Shown here in pieces: positions 50,692 through 61,060 of a DNA stretch of 64,000 nucleotides. Every line of letters begins with the position of its first letter. The stretch's first letter is position 1. A model generated the notes under the pieces. The model was not told the origin of the DNA. It searched no databases and saw only the letters and a program-made list of their open reading frames with translations. This DNA comes from Bacteroidales bacterium. Its GTDB lineage: Bacteria; Bacteroidota; Bacteroidia; Bacteroidales; VadinHA17. The translations under genes were made by a program, and so were the position numbers. The stretch lies in NCBI GenBank assembly GCA_003141895.1, contig PLNT01000007.1, positions 101,783-165,782 of the forward strand. Reading direction: 5' to 3'.

Positions 50692-52803
50692 ATGATTAAA
50701 CAGGAATTTTTAGATACTGAGATTACTTACCTGCAGGGAGTCGGTCCGAAAAGAGCCGAACTTCTTAATAAAGAGCTTGGTATATTAACATTCCGCGATC
50801 TGTTATACTATTTTCCATTCAAATACATCGACAGGACACGTTTCTATAAAATTGAAGAACTCGATCCGGAACTTCCTTTTGTTCAGGTAAAAGGCATTAT
50901 AAAAGGATATTACACAGAAGGACATGGTCCAGGGAAGCGGCTGGCGGCTGACTTTCAGGATGAAACCGGCACAATAAAATTAGTATGGTTCAAAGGTGGA
51001 AAATGGATCACCGGGAGCTTTACTCCTGGGGTTGAATATATTGTATTCGGGAAACCCGGAGTATTCAATGGAATTGTGAATATTATCCATCCCGAAATAG
51101 AAGCCGTTGATAAACTGGCAGAAAGGATCAATTCTGCACTTCAGGCACAATATAATACCACCGAGCGGCTTAAAAATCAGTTTGTTACATCTAAAACACT
51201 AAGCAAGCTGATAGGCAACATGCTGAAGCAGATAAAAGTAAAACTTCCTGAAACGCTGCCATCATACCTGGTTACAAGATACAAGCTCATAGAACTTCAT
51301 GAAGCACTCCACAAAATACATTTTCCGGCAAATCCCGATGAACTTGAAAAAGCACGTCGCCGACTTAAATTCGAAGAGCTATTTTATATTCAGCTAAATC
51401 TTCTGCGATTTAAAACAAACCGGAATCTTAAATTAAAGGGATTTGTTTTCGCAAGCGTGGGGGATAACTTTAATAACTTCTATTATAACAATTTACCATT
51501 CACTCTGACCAACGCGCAAAAACGAGTCATGAAAGAGATAAGGAAAGACCTTGGTTCCGGAAAGCAGATGAATCGTTTGCTGCAGGGTGATGTGGGAAGC
51601 GGCAAGACACTGGTTGCCTTGATGAGCATGCTAATTGCACTTGATAACGGGTATCAGGCATGCATCATGGCTCCTACTGAAATTTTAGCTAATCAGCACT
51701 ATCAGACGATATCCAAATTGCTGGCAGGGATCGATATTAAAATTCATATGCTAACCGGTTCATCAAAGAAATCCTCACGAAAAATAATCTCAGAGTCACT
51801 GCTTGACAAATCATTAAATATTCTCATTGGGACTCATGCTCTTCTTGAGGAAAATGTTCAGTTTGCAAATCTTGGCCTGGTAATAATTGATGAACAACAC
51901 AGGTTTGGTGTTGCACAACGAGCAAGGCTATGGCAAAAAAATCTTAATCCGCCACACATCCTTGTTATGACGGCCACACCAATACCAAGAACTCTTGCAA
52001 TGACAGTTTACGGAGATCTCGATGTTTCAGTTATAGATGAATTACCTCCCGGGCGTGTTCCTATAAAAACTATGCACTTTACCGATTCTGAAAGAAATAA
52101 GGTTTTTGGATTTATCAGGAATCAGATATCAGAAAAACGTCAGATATATATTGTGTATCCTCTCATCAAAGAATCTGAAACAATGGATTATAAAGATCTT
52201 GAAGATGGTTGGGATACTATTTCCAGAGTCTTTCCTGCTCCAAAATATTGCCTAAGCATAGTTCATGGAAAAATGACCCCGCAAAACAAGGAGATGTCAA
52301 TGAAGCTGTTTAAAGACGGAATAGCTCAAATTCTGATAGCAACCACAGTTATTGAAGTCGGCGTTGATATTCCAAACGCAACGGTAATGGTTATCGAAAG
52401 TGCAGAACGATTTGGTCTGTCACAGTTGCATCAGCTAAGAGGGCGTGTCGGCAGAGGAGCGGATCAGTCGTACTGTATATTAATGACATCAGATAAACTG
52501 TCAAAAGAAGCTGCCAGAAGAATAGAAGTAATGATCAGTACAAATGATGGTTTTGAAATTGCTGAAACCGATCTTCAGCTAAGAGGTCCGGGTGATATTG
52601 AAGGAACTCTTCAGAGTGGTATTCCTTTTGATCTGAAGATTGCCGACCTGGGAAAAGACGGTCAACTAATTGAATATGTCAGACATATCGCTGAAGAGAT
52701 TTTAAACCTTGATCCGCTGCTTGAGAACAGCCAGAACCTTGTCATGAGGGCTGAGTTAAAACGACTCTTCAACCAGAAGCAAAGCTGGAGCAATATCAGC
52801 TAA
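50692..52803 (+). CDS. recG: ATP-dependent DNA helicase RecG
   Basis: Monomeric helicase that remodels stalled replication forks and Holliday junctions. The 703-residue length is normal. Order: N-terminal ITYLQGVGPKRAELL, wedge/OB domain (about 60-150, FVQVKGIIKGYYTEG), Walker A LLQGDVGSGKTLVALMSML, DEQH box VIIDEQHRFGVAQRARLW, VMTATPIPRTLA, and helicase motif VI HQLRGRVGRGADQSYCIL, with the C-terminal LRGPGDIEGTLQSG. The frame is open to 50641, but ATG 50692 (MIKQEFLDTEI) is preferred. A GC-rich repeat lies upstream. Confidence 0.96.
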   Translation: MIKQEFLDTEITYLQGVGPKRAELLNKELGILTFRDLLYYFPFKYIDRTRFYKIEELDPELPFVQVKGIIKGYYTEGHGPGKRLAADFQDETGTIKLVWFKGGKWITGSFTPGVEYIVFGKPGVFNGIVNIIHPEIEAVDKLAERINSALQAQYNTTERLKNQFVTSKTLSKLIGNMLKQIKVKLPETLPSYLVTRYKLIELHEALHKIHFPANPDELEKARRRLKFEELFYIQLNLLRFKTNRNLKLKGFVFASVGDNFNNFYYNNLPFTLTNAQKRVMKEIRKDLGSGKQMNRLLQGDVGSGKTLVALMSMLIALDNGYQACIMAPTEILANQHYQTISKLLAGIDIKIHMLTGSSKKSSRKIISESLLDKSLNILIGTHALLEENVQFANLGLVIIDEQHRFGVAQRARLWQKNLNPPHILVMTATPIPRTLAMTVYGDLDVSVIDELPPGRVPIKTMHFTDSERNKVFGFIRNQISEKRQIYIVYPLIKESETMDYKDLEDGWDTISRVFPAPKYCLSIVHGKMTPQNKEMSMKLFKDGIAQILIATTVIEVGVDIPNATVMVIESAERFGLSQLHQLRGRVGRGADQSYCILMTSDKLSKEAARRIEVMISTNDGFEIAETDLQLRGPGDIEGTLQSGIPFDLKIADLGKDGQLIEYVRHIAEEILNLDPLLENSQNLVMRAELKRLFNQKQSWSNIS

Positions 52804-52948
52804 ATAGTATGTATAATGTATAATAGGCGAAATGCGATGTAAGATTTTACCTGACGAATGGGGATTTCTCTGTGTAAGTTCTTCATATTATACTTAATAA
52901 TCCGGAAATTTATTCCGTAATTGTACTAAGAATCTTCCAGATGTAACT
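52804..52948. other. Intergenic region with a possible MITE end fragment
   Basis: GATGTAAGATT at 52836-52846 is identical to 11 bases of the terminal repeat of the element at 19661-19742. No partner arm or target duplication is visible, so it may be a decayed end or chance. Confidence 0.35.
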
Positions 52949-53512
52949 ATGACTCTCACCAATTACTACGAAATCCTGGGGCTGCCAGTTAATTCCTCAA
53001 TAGATGAAATAAAAAAGGCATACAGAAAAAAAGCCCGGCTTTATCATCCTGATATCAATCCTGCGCCTGATGCCAAAGATCATTTTATAAGTATCACCGA
53101 AGCCTATGAATTTCTGATTGCAAATCACAACAATATCATCTCAGATGATCAGGCTTACCAGCAGGCAATGAAAGACTGGAGAAAGTACCGCCAGGACAGG
53201 TCACGAAAAAGAGCCAATGTATATGCACATGCATCATACGGAACATTTAAAAATACAAAATTTTACAAAACGACCAGGATTTTTGATGGTACAACAATAA
53301 TTTTTAGTTTCATTATTTCCATAATGGTACTGAGTTATACAATCTATGGTTATTTTTTCCGACTTAACCATCCAATACCAGGATTGGAAAAACCATCAGT
53401 TTTTGCTTTTGTAATGCTTCTTGCTCTCGGCATGGTCTTTTTTATTGTTTCATTCATCTATCTCAGGGCATACCAGGAGACATCTAAAAAAAACAAAAGT
53501 AAATCTGTTTGA
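52949..53512 (+). CDS. J-domain membrane protein
   Basis: Hsp40-like co-chaperone fragment of 187 residues that would stimulate DnaK at the membrane. The N-terminal J domain (about 5-65) has [20 protein letters not shown], the HPD motif at 33-35 ([11 protein letters not shown]) and [12 protein letters not shown] linker ([18 protein letters not shown]) is followed by two hydrophobic helices ([20 protein letters not shown] and [20 protein letters not shown]). No zinc-finger or substrate domain is present. It stands alone downstream of recG. The J domain is unmistakable; the client is unknown. Confidence 0.9.
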   Translation: MTLTNYYEILGLPVNSSIDEIKKAYRKKARLYHPDINPAPDAKDHFISITEAYEFLIANHNNIISDDQAYQQAMKDWRKYRQDRSRKRANVYAHASYGTFKNTKFYKTTRIFDGTTIIFSFIISIMVLSYTIYGYFFRLNHPIPGLEKPSVFAFVMLLALGMVFFIVSFIYLRAYQETSKKNKSKSV

Positions 53513-53520
53513 AATTGTTT

Positions 53521-53565
53521 TTTGTTTTCTTTGCGTCTCAGCGTCTTTGCGTAAAGAATGTAGAA
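53521..53565. repeat. TTTGCGT word repeat
   Basis: TTTGCGTCTCAGCGTCTTTG followed by CGTAAAG, a member of the CTTTGCG family, between convergent genes. Confidence 0.6.
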
Positions 53566-53600
53566 TCTATGCTTTTTGATAAACGACCCCGAACAGGCAT

Positions 53601-53984
53601 TTAATCGGTTAGCTTCATCTTTATGAAATTGAACTTTACATCAAGTACAGAAGCAAAGTATTCGCCTCTTTCCAGGATATCGTCATCTCCATCCTCATAA
53701 TACCAGTTAAAGATAAATTTCTTATGTTTTAAAGTGACATAAGTGATCTTTTGCAAAATGTGAATGAATACTTTGGCACTTTCACTATTGAAATACTCAA
53801 GATTCAAATCGACAACTGTAAGTTCAGCCGGATCAATAATATATTCACTAACCCACTCTTCAACAGGTTCGAAAAAATCGGTAACATTTTCATGTATTGA
53901 TCGTCCCTTGATTCGAATTACCCCTTCAGGATTTAATATTATCTCAGGGGTATTCTTTGTCGGCGAAATCTTCAACTCCTCCAT
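53601..53984 (-). CDS. DUF1987 / SiaC-family regulatory phosphoprotein
   Basis: Small protein of 127 residues resembling SiaC, which in Pseudomonas controls a diguanylate cyclase through Ser/Thr phosphorylation. The N-terminal LKISPTKNTPEIILNPEG fits the family. LEYFNSESAKVFIHI aligns with the SiaC phosphorylation segment (LYLNTSS), so Ser about 67 is the likely phosphosite. WYYEDGDDDILERGEYF is the expected C-terminal block. No SiaA, SiaB or SiaD homologue is adjacent; a partner kinase/phosphatase elsewhere is expected from the family. The function here is inferred. Confidence 0.82.
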   Translation of the reverse strand: MEELKISPTKNTPEIILNPEGVIRIKGRSIHENVTDFFEPVEEWVSEYIIDPAELTVVDLNLEYFNSESAKVFIHILQKITYVTLKHKKFIFNWYYEDGDDDILERGEYFASVLDVKFNFIKMKLTD

Positions 53985-54131
53985 CTATAATAATTTGTCC
54001 CGAAATTAACAATTTTATCACATAAAACATATTTCATCATCTTTTTCATCGCTCACCTGTGAAACGGACGCGCACGATGAGTTTAAACAGAAATATCAAA
54101 TCTTTTTTTCATTTTATATAGTGAACAAAAC

Positions 54132-55145
54132 TTAATACCTGGCAAGCGGAGTTACATCATGACCTGAAAATTCCCCTCTCAGGTATTTATAGTAGCCGGT
54201 TATACCAATCATTGCAGCATTATCTGTTGTATATCTGAATTCCGGAATAAAAAGATTCCAGTTTCTTTTTTCAGCTTCTTTTATCATCTCATTCCGTAAG
54301 CCTGAATTTGCTGACACTCCTCCTGCAATGCCAATTTCACTTATCCCTGTTTGCAGAGAGGCGCTGATTACTTTTCCGATCAGAATACTGATTATTGTAT
54401 GCTGAAGTGATGCACATAAATCTGCTTTATTGTTCTGTATGAAATGGGGATCTTCTTTCAGTCTGTCACGTAAAAAATAAAGAAAACTCGTTTTTAATCC
54501 GCTGAAACTAAAATCGAGACCCTTAACATGTGGTTTTGAAAACCTGAATGCATCAATATTTCCTTCACTTGCCAGTTTATCTATTTGTGGCCCTGCCGGA
54601 TAATTCATACCCATAACTTTTCCACACTTGTCAAAAGCCTCACCTGCAGCATCATCAATCGTATTTCCGATTACTTCCATTTCGAGCAGTTTTTTCATAA
54701 CAATTATTCTGGTATGTCCGCCTGAAACCAGTAGACATAAGAACGGGAAAGAAGGCAACCTGTTGTTCTTGTCTTTCTCAAGAATAAAATGTGCCAGGAC
54801 ATGTGCCTGAAGATGGTTAACTTCGATTAATGGAATTTGTCGGGCGAGTGCAAATCCTTTAGCAAAGGATGTACCTACCAGTAAAGAACCAAGCAATCCG
54901 GGCCCACGTGTAAATGCAACTGCATTAATATCTTCAATCTTTATTCCTGCTTTTAACATTGCCTGATGGGTAACCGGAACAATATTAGCCTGATGAGCCC
55001 GGGATGCAAGTTCCGGCACCACTCCGCCATACGACATATGAATATCCTGATTTGCAATAAGGTTGGAAAGGACATACCCATCCCTTATGATAGCAACCGA
55101 TGTATCATCACATGAAGATTCTATAGCTAATATTGTAACTGACAT
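54132..55145 (-). CDS. tsaD: tRNA N6-adenosine threonylcarbamoyltransferase
   Basis: Catalytic subunit of the t6A37 tRNA-modification complex (with TsaB and TsaE). The 337-residue product has the ASKHA ATPase-like motifs ILAIESSCDDTSVAI, GVVPELASRAHQANI and TRGPGLLGSLLVG, the metal-binding HLQAHVLAHF (His 111 and 115) and LVSGGHTRII. It ends IGITGYYKYLRGE. The length is standard. It is divergent from the tamB-like gene. A TAAATTTG box (55164-55171, minus strand) is a possible promoter element 19 bp upstream of the start. Confidence 0.96.
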   Translation of the reverse strand: MSVTILAIESSCDDTSVAIIRDGYVLSNLIANQDIHMSYGGVVPELASRAHQANIVPVTHQAMLKAGIKIEDINAVAFTRGPGLLGSLLVGTSFAKGFALARQIPLIEVNHLQAHVLAHFILEKDKNNRLPSFPFLCLLVSGGHTRIIVMKKLLEMEVIGNTIDDAAGEAFDKCGKVMGMNYPAGPQIDKLASEGNIDAFRFSKPHVKGLDFSFSGLKTSFLYFLRDRLKEDPHFIQNNKADLCASLQHTIISILIGKVISASLQTGISEIGIAGGVSANSGLRNEMIKEAEKRNWNLFIPEFRYTTDNAAMIGITGYYKYLRGEFSGHDVTPLARY

Positions 55146-55398
55146 CTCTCAAAATTCAAACGACAAATTTACTTCTTTCCCACTATTAAAAATCGCCTGA
55201 AGCGCTATAGTCTCTTTTTTTTTCAAAAATTCCAATTCTGCTTCGTAATGATACAGAGTTAGCACCTCTATGGTTAAACATAAACATCATAATATTTGTG
55301 TGATTTTAATCTCGGCAATTCATCTGAGTTTCATTATCTTTAGGCCTTGATATTTTCTAATATTAAGAAAAGGATATTCATAGACTTTCTGCATAGCA

Positions 55399-58300
55399 AT
55401 GCTTGATAAAATTAGAAGATCACTTAAATATTTTATAATAGTTATCGGAACAGTAATACTACTTCCTACGGTCCTTTATCTGTTATTACAGACTGCGTCG
55501 GTTCAGACTTTTCTTGTTAAAAGGATATCAAAACACTTCTCGGATGAAATCAAATCTACAATTTCAATTGGCTCTGTTGAATACAAATTTTTCAATAAAC
55601 TTTCCTTCCACACAATACTCATCAAAGATAAGAACAATGATACCCTGTTGTATACCAACTCAATTACTGCAGGCATCAGGCGTCTTGATTTTGAGAATAA
55701 ATCCTTCAGGTTCGGAACAGTAACCCTTATTAAACCCATTATCGGATTAATAACTGACTCTACAGGTCAGATGAATCTTACATGGTTGCTTAGCCAACTT
55801 AAAAGCAGCGGTGATACAACAAAAAAAATATCAGCTAATTTCTTAGTTGATAGGGTTGATATTTTTGATGGAAGATTTTCTCTCATTAAACGAAATGGAG
55901 TTAAAAGTAAATCCAGGATCGATCCAAATAATTTGAATCTCTCGAATATTAACGGGAGAATCGAAAATATAAAGACTCTGAATGATATAACTTCATTCAG
56001 GATCTCTGATCTTAACTTCAGAGAATCTTCCGGTTTCATAATGAATAAAATAAGTAGTTCCGTCCGCCTGGCAAAACAGAATATTAACATCACATCAACA
56101 TTTATCAGTAGTGGCAATAGCGAACTGAATATCGCCAGATTCGGATTAACCGGAGATTCAATAAACTCATTTAAAAACTTTACTGAGAAAGTTAAGATTG
56201 ATCTCCTGCTTGATAAATCGACGATCAGTACAAATGAACTGGGATATTTTATACCATTTGCCGATAGTTTAAACGAAACCGTCTCATTATCAGGAAAAAT
56301 TATGGGTACAATTTCGGAACTGAGAGGACGAAATATCAAACTGGCTTACCGCAACTTCACCTCCCTTGATTGTGATTTTGATTTCTCAGGCTTGCCGAAA
56401 ATAGAAAATGCTTACATGTATTTCGGTGTAAACAGCCTTAAAACTGATGCAAAAGATCTGGGACAAATCAGGTTACATAAAGGCTTAATTATTATCCCCG
56501 ATGCAATAAAAAAACTTGGAAATATTTCATTTAATGGAAGTTTCAACGGATTTACAACCGATTTTGTAACCTATGGAGAAATCAGAACAAGTAACGGGAA
56601 TTTCATAACTGATATTTCATTACGGCCTGAAAAAGGAAACAGGTACAGGGTAAAGGGTCTGCTTACAGGTAATAATATTAACCTGGGAGAATTGACCGGC
56701 AAACCTGAATTGCTAGGCAATATCACTGTGCATACTAATGTTGACGGATACGCATATTCTTTTAAAAAATTTGAAGCAAATCTTACCGGGAAAGTCGACA
56801 GTATAGAGTTTAACAAATACGTGTATCGTAATATTTCTTTAAATGGTTTTTTTACGGAGAAGACATGGGATGGTAGCATAAATATTGAAGATAAGAATGT
56901 TAAGCTTAACCTTCTCGGTCTTCTTAATTTCAAAAATAAGTTACCTGAATTTGATTTTACGTTGAATGTATCAAATGCAAATCTTTACAAATTAAACATC
57001 GATAAACTCGATACAGCATCGAATGTTACCATGCTACTCACATCAAATTTTAAAGGAAGTAATATTGATAACATTGATGGTGAGATAAAATTGATTAATG
57101 CAAATTTCAGGAAATATAACAATAGCTTTGAAATCTACAACTTATCTATAAGAACCTATAAAGAAAATAATAATCCTGTTTTAAGTTTGAGAACCGATTT
57201 TGTAGATGCTGACATTAAAGGCTATTATAACTTTGCCACACTAAGCGATCTCGTCAAATCAACACTCAACAGGCTCATGCCATCCCAGTTTAATTTCAAG
57301 ATCATTCAAAATGACCCTAAGAAAAATAATTTCACATTTAATATTAATTTTAAAAATACTGATAAAATCAATATTTTTTTCAAGACGGGGATATTGATTT
57401 CTGATAAAAGCTATCTGAAAGGAGTCATTCTTGCGGACAGTGTTATAAACATCAGCGGAAAAGCTGACTTAGTTACAATTAAAAAAAATGTCTTTAATAA
57501 TTTATCATTTGATACGAAAGTTTCAGGATCTGCATCAAGGTTTGACCTGAAAAGTACGTCTGTTTCTGTGATGGGGCAATCGGAGCTAAAAGATTTTTCG
57601 GTCGGGCTGAATACAAAGCCTGATAATTTTATCTTTAAGGTAAACTGGGATAATAAAGAACAGGTGCTAAATCAGGGTAATCTCATAGCACGTGGAGCGG
57701 TAGCAAAGAACTCAGGAGGAAAAAGAAATGCTATTCTGAATGTTGATATTGATTCCTCACACGTGTACTCTGATGGAAACCTCTGGAAACTAAGCAAATC
57801 CTCGGTTCTCATAGATTCAAGCTCAATAAATATCCATGACCTGTCTGTAAAAAATAAAGATCGCTATTACCTTGTGGATGGTACGGTTTCAGAAAATCCC
57901 GCAGATACCTTGTATCTTGAATTTAAAGGAATCGACATTGCCCCTCTGAACATTTGGTTAAACAGGAAAAAGGCTAATGATCCAAATGTTATGCCATTTG
58001 ATTTCAAAGGACTGCTCAGTGGAAAAATAGTTCTATCTAACGTTTATAAAAACTTATTGCTTGCAGGTATTATAAAAATTGACAATTTCTCAGTATTCGG
58101 CAGTACATTCGGGAATATTTCAATCAATTCGGTATTGAATAATACAAAAAAAATTGTTGAAATAACAGCAAGCAACGATCTTAATTCTATAAAAATGTTT
58201 GATATTTCAGGTATGTATGAACCTGCTACAAAAAAAATAGATCTTACTGCCAGAACCTTAAAATTACCCATAACATTTCTTAATCCGCTGCTAAAAACTT

Positions 58301-59907
58301 TTGCCTCAGATATATCCGGTTTTGCTTCCGGAAAGGTGAACCTGACTGGTCAAACAGATGATTTTGTATTCCAGGGTGCAGAATTTGTTGAAAACGCCTC
58401 CATGAAGATCAATTATCTTCAGACTAAATACTCCATGAACGATTCAATCAGGTTCGACAAAGAAGGAATAAAATTTAATAATATAAAAATTACAGATGTA
58501 AAAGGAAATGGAGCAATTCTTTCAGGTTTTGTTGACCATAAAAATTTCCGAGATTATGTGGCTGATCTGACAATTACTATAAATTCAACCTCTTTCCAGG
58601 TACTGAATACTCTTTCAAGGGACAATCCGCTTTTTTATGGGACTGCTTACGCATCAGGTGTTGCAAGGATAAGAAGCGATCCGAATTTGCTTTCTTTTGA
58701 TGTCTCGGCCAAAACAGGAAAAAACTCAAAACTATCAATACCTCTCAGCAAAGGTCTCTCTGTATCAGAATACTCATATATTTCTTTCGAAGATACGAGT
58801 AAGCTAAAAAAGGTAAATCCTGGCATATCCAAAGTAGCTTCAGGAAAACAAATTCCTATGGAACTTAATATGAATCTTGAGGTAACTCCTGACGCAGAGG
58901 TACAGATAATTTTTGATTCAAAAGTGGGAGACGTTATGAAAGGACACGGCTCAAGCGAGAATCTGAATGTAAATCTTAATAAAAAGGGCGACTTTAAAAT
59001 ATCTGGTGATTATATAATTGAAGACGGGGAATACATGTTTACTTTCAGTAATTTCTTTAACAAGCCGTTCAGTGTCGAAAGTGGTGGTAAGATTATGTTT
59101 AACGGGAATCTTAAAGATGCGGAAATTGATCTGAAGGCCAGTTATTTAAATCTAAAAACCACATTATCTACTATTCTTGGCAATGGTGAAGCGAAATATA
59201 CTGAAAGGGTACGTGTGCAGCCTCAATTGAACTTATCAGGCAAACTGTTTAATCCAATTGTCGTATTTGATATTTATCTTCCTGATTCTGATGAGGAAAC
59301 CAGAACTCTGTTACGGAATTATATTTCAAGTGAAGAGGAAATGACAAAACAGGTTTTTTCACTGCTTTTGATGAACAGTTTTATTTCGCAGGGGAATACT
59401 AATAACGTAGCCGGCTCAAACCCAATAGGATCCAGCACAAACCCAACAGGGTCATCAGCAATTTCAGCTACAACCTTTGAGATGGTTTCAAGCCAGATCA
59501 GCAACTGGTTGTCGCAAATAAGTAAAACAGTTGATATAGGTCTTAATATCAGACCAGGATATAATGCTGTAAGTCCACAGGAGGCTCAGCTGGCATTATC
59601 GACCCAGATCCTTAATGATAAAGTGGTCCTGAATGGCAATTTTGATGTAAGAGGAGCCGGGGCAACCATAAGCCCTACAAATCAGCTCACGGGTGATTTC
59701 GATGTGGAACTGAAACTCACTGAAAAATTCAGGTTTAAAGTATTCAGCAGATATAATGAAACCAATGCTGGTACAGGATTAAGCCCCTATACCCAGGGTG
59801 TGGGTGTACTCTATAAACAGGATTTTGACAAGTTCCGCGATTTATTCAGGAAAAAAAGGAAATCTGATATGAAAAAAGAAGACGAAACTAAAATAAAAAA
59901 CAAATAA
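55399..59907 (+). CDS. tamB: TamB-like translocation and assembly protein
   Basis: Very large envelope protein of 1502 residues. TamB proteins span the periplasm and move lipids or assist outer-membrane protein insertion. The N-terminus has one membrane helix (YFIIVIGTVILLPTVLYLLL, about 12-32), then a long series of AsmA/TamB-like beta strands. The C-terminal DUF490/TamB domain begins near residue 1150 (LEVTPDAEVQIIFDSKVGD) and includes YIIEDGEYMFTFSNFFNKPF and SEEEMTKQVFSLLLMNSF. It ends in a lysine-rich tail. It is divergent from tsaD. No TamA gene is adjacent. The family is confident, details of cargo are not. Confidence 0.9.
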   Translation: MLDKIRRSLKYFIIVIGTVILLPTVLYLLLQTASVQTFLVKRISKHFSDEIKSTISIGSVEYKFFNKLSFHTILIKDKNNDTLLYTNSITAGIRRLDFENKSFRFGTVTLIKPIIGLITDSTGQMNLTWLLSQLKSSGDTTKKISANFLVDRVDIFDGRFSLIKRNGVKSKSRIDPNNLNLSNINGRIENIKTLNDITSFRISDLNFRESSGFIMNKISSSVRLAKQNINITSTFISSGNSELNIARFGLTGDSINSFKNFTEKVKIDLLLDKSTISTNELGYFIPFADSLNETVSLSGKIMGTISELRGRNIKLAYRNFTSLDCDFDFSGLPKIENAYMYFGVNSLKTDAKDLGQIRLHKGLIIIPDAIKKLGNISFNGSFNGFTTDFVTYGEIRTSNGNFITDISLRPEKGNRYRVKGLLTGNNINLGELTGKPELLGNITVHTNVDGYAYSFKKFEANLTGKVDSIEFNKYVYRNISLNGFFTEKTWDGSINIEDKNVKLNLLGLLNFKNKLPEFDFTLNVSNANLYKLNIDKLDTASNVTMLLTSNFKGSNIDNIDGEIKLINANFRKYNNSFEIYNLSIRTYKENNNPVLSLRTDFVDADIKGYYNFATLSDLVKSTLNRLMPSQFNFKIIQNDPKKNNFTFNINFKNTDKINIFFKTGILISDKSYLKGVILADSVINISGKADLVTIKKNVFNNLSFDTKVSGSASRFDLKSTSVSVMGQSELKDFSVGLNTKPDNFIFKVNWDNKEQVLNQGNLIARGAVAKNSGGKRNAILNVDIDSSHVYSDGNLWKLSKSSVLIDSSSINIHDLSVKNKDRYYLVDGTVSENPADTLYLEFKGIDIAPLNIWLNRKKANDPNVMPFDFKGLLSGKIVLSNVYKNLLLAGIIKIDNFSVFGSTFGNISINSVLNNTKKIVEITASNDLNSIKMFDISGMYEPATKKIDLTARTLKLPITFLNPLLKTFASDISGFASGKVNLTGQTDDFVFQGAEFVENASMKINYLQTKYSMNDSIRFDKEGIKFNNIKITDVKGNGAILSGFVDHKNFRDYVADLTITINSTSFQVLNTLSRDNPLFYGTAYASGVARIRSDPNLLSFDVSAKTGKNSKLSIPLSKGLSVSEYSYISFEDTSKLKKVNPGISKVASGKQIPMELNMNLEVTPDAEVQIIFDSKVGDVMKGHGSSENLNVNLNKKGDFKISGDYIIEDGEYMFTFSNFFNKPFSVESGGKIMFNGNLKDAEIDLKASYLNLKTTLSTILGNGEAKYTERVRVQPQLNLSGKLFNPIVVFDIYLPDSDEETRTLLRNYISSEEEMTKQVFSLLLMNSFISQGNTNNVAGSNPIGSSTNPTGSSAISATTFEMVSSQISNWLSQISKTVDIGLNIRPGYNAVSPQEAQLALSTQILNDKVVLNGNFDVRGAGATISPTNQLTGDFDVELKLTEKFRFKVFSRYNETNAGTGLSPYTQGVGVLYKQDFDKFRDLFRKKRKSDMKKEDETKIKNK

Positions 59908-60094
59908 TCAGGTTAATTCAATGAACAGCAGACGTCATTAGTTAATAATTTATTTATCAATGTTATTAACCGTGCATAATAGAACACTATATCACTTCGT
60001 TTATTCATAACTTTGAGTCGGATAATGTAAATCCGGTTAGAACTTGGCTAAAATTATTTAATTAATTAAACATCACTCTATTATAAACGTATAA
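59908..60094. other. Intergenic region between tamB and tonB
   Basis: AT-rich 187 bp with no hairpin, repeat family or promoter box that I can recognise. A separate promoter for tonB is likely but not visible. Confidence 0.5.
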
Positions 60095-61060
60095 TTGCAA
60101 AATAAATCAAATAATGATATCCGGAAATCAGCAGCCGTGAAGAAAAATGGGTTACTGGGAACCATATTGATACATTCAATACTTTTCAGTCTTCTCATTC
60201 TTGTAGGTTTCTCTTCTCCTCCACCTCCTGATACTGAAGAAGGAATTCTGGTAAATTTCGGTACGGATGAGACTGGCACAGGACTGATCGAGCCATCTCC
60301 ACCTGCTGGTTTGAAAGAGGCCACAACTCCTGCAGCTCATGAAGCCACATCTCCACCTGTAATACCGAAAACCACAGTAAAGACTAAAGATGAAGCCCTT
60401 CTGACGCAAAATACCGAAGAGGCACCTTCTGTTAAAAAAGTCGAGCCTGCTTTAAAGAAACCCGATTCGGAAGCTGAGAAAAGAAAACTGGAGAAAAGAG
60501 AAGCCGACAAGAAAATAAAGGAACAACTTGAAGCTGATAAATTAAGGATCAGGGAAGAAGAAAATGAAAAAAAGAAGATCGCCGCTGAGCAGCAACGCGA
60601 GTCGGATATTATGAACAAGACTAAAAATGCGCTGGCTAATTCAAAGAATACTGGTACCAGTTCTACAAGTGAAGGAGTTGCCGGAGGAGCAGGTAACCAG
60701 GGTGATCCGAGAGGATCGATAGATTCCAAAGTTCGTGGGGTTGGAGGCGGACTCGGAGATTCAGGAAATGGTAATGGTGGAGGTAAAGGTATTTCATATG
60801 ATCTTAAAGGTCGCGGTTTCCAGTCTCTCCCGTCTCCGAAGTATGATGTCCAGGAAGGAGGACGGGTTGTTGTGGAGGTTAGTGTAGATCCTGACGGAAA
60901 AGTTGTTCAGGCAAATCCAGGAGCAAAAGGAACGACAACGCTCGATGAAAATTTATTGAAAGTAGCAAAGGTAGCAGCTCTGGCAGCCAGGTTCGAGGTC
61001 AAAAAGGATGCCCCGCCTATACAGAAAGGCACTATTACTTATAACTTCATATTGAAATAG
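60095..61060 (+). CDS. Energy transducer TonB-like protein
   Basis: Inner-membrane-anchored periplasm-spanning protein of 321 residues. An N-terminal helix (LLGTILIHSILFSLLILVGF) is followed by a Pro- and Lys/Glu-rich region and a charged coiled coil (about 125-180, KRKLEKREADKKIKEQLEAD). A Gly-rich stretch (GVGGGLGDSGNGNGGGKG) leads to the C-terminal TonB-like domain (VQEGGRVVVEVSVDPDGKVV). The mixture is TolA/TonB-like, as usual in Bacteroidota. The chosen start is a TTG; an in-frame GTG at 60137 (VKKNGLLGT) is a good alternative. ExbB and ExbD genes are not adjacent. Confidence 0.82.
   Translation: MQNKSNNDIRKSAAVKKNGLLGTILIHSILFSLLILVGFSSPPPPDTEEGILVNFGTDETGTGLIEPSPPAGLKEATTPAAHEATSPPVIPKTTVKTKDEALLTQNTEEAPSVKKVEPALKKPDSEAEKRKLEKREADKKIKEQLEADKLRIREEENEKKKIAAEQQRESDIMNKTKNALANSKNTGTSSTSEGVAGGAGNQGDPRGSIDSKVRGVGGGLGDSGNGNGGGKGISYDLKGRGFQSLPSPKYDVQEGGRVVVEVSVDPDGKVVQANPGAKGTTTLDENLLKVAKVAALAARFEVKKDAPPIQKGTITYNFILK

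Noticed and set aside
52836-52846. Second copy of the MITE-like element
   Set aside because: Only 11 bases of one terminal repeat match; no second end or target duplication is visible, so it is noted only as a possible fragment.
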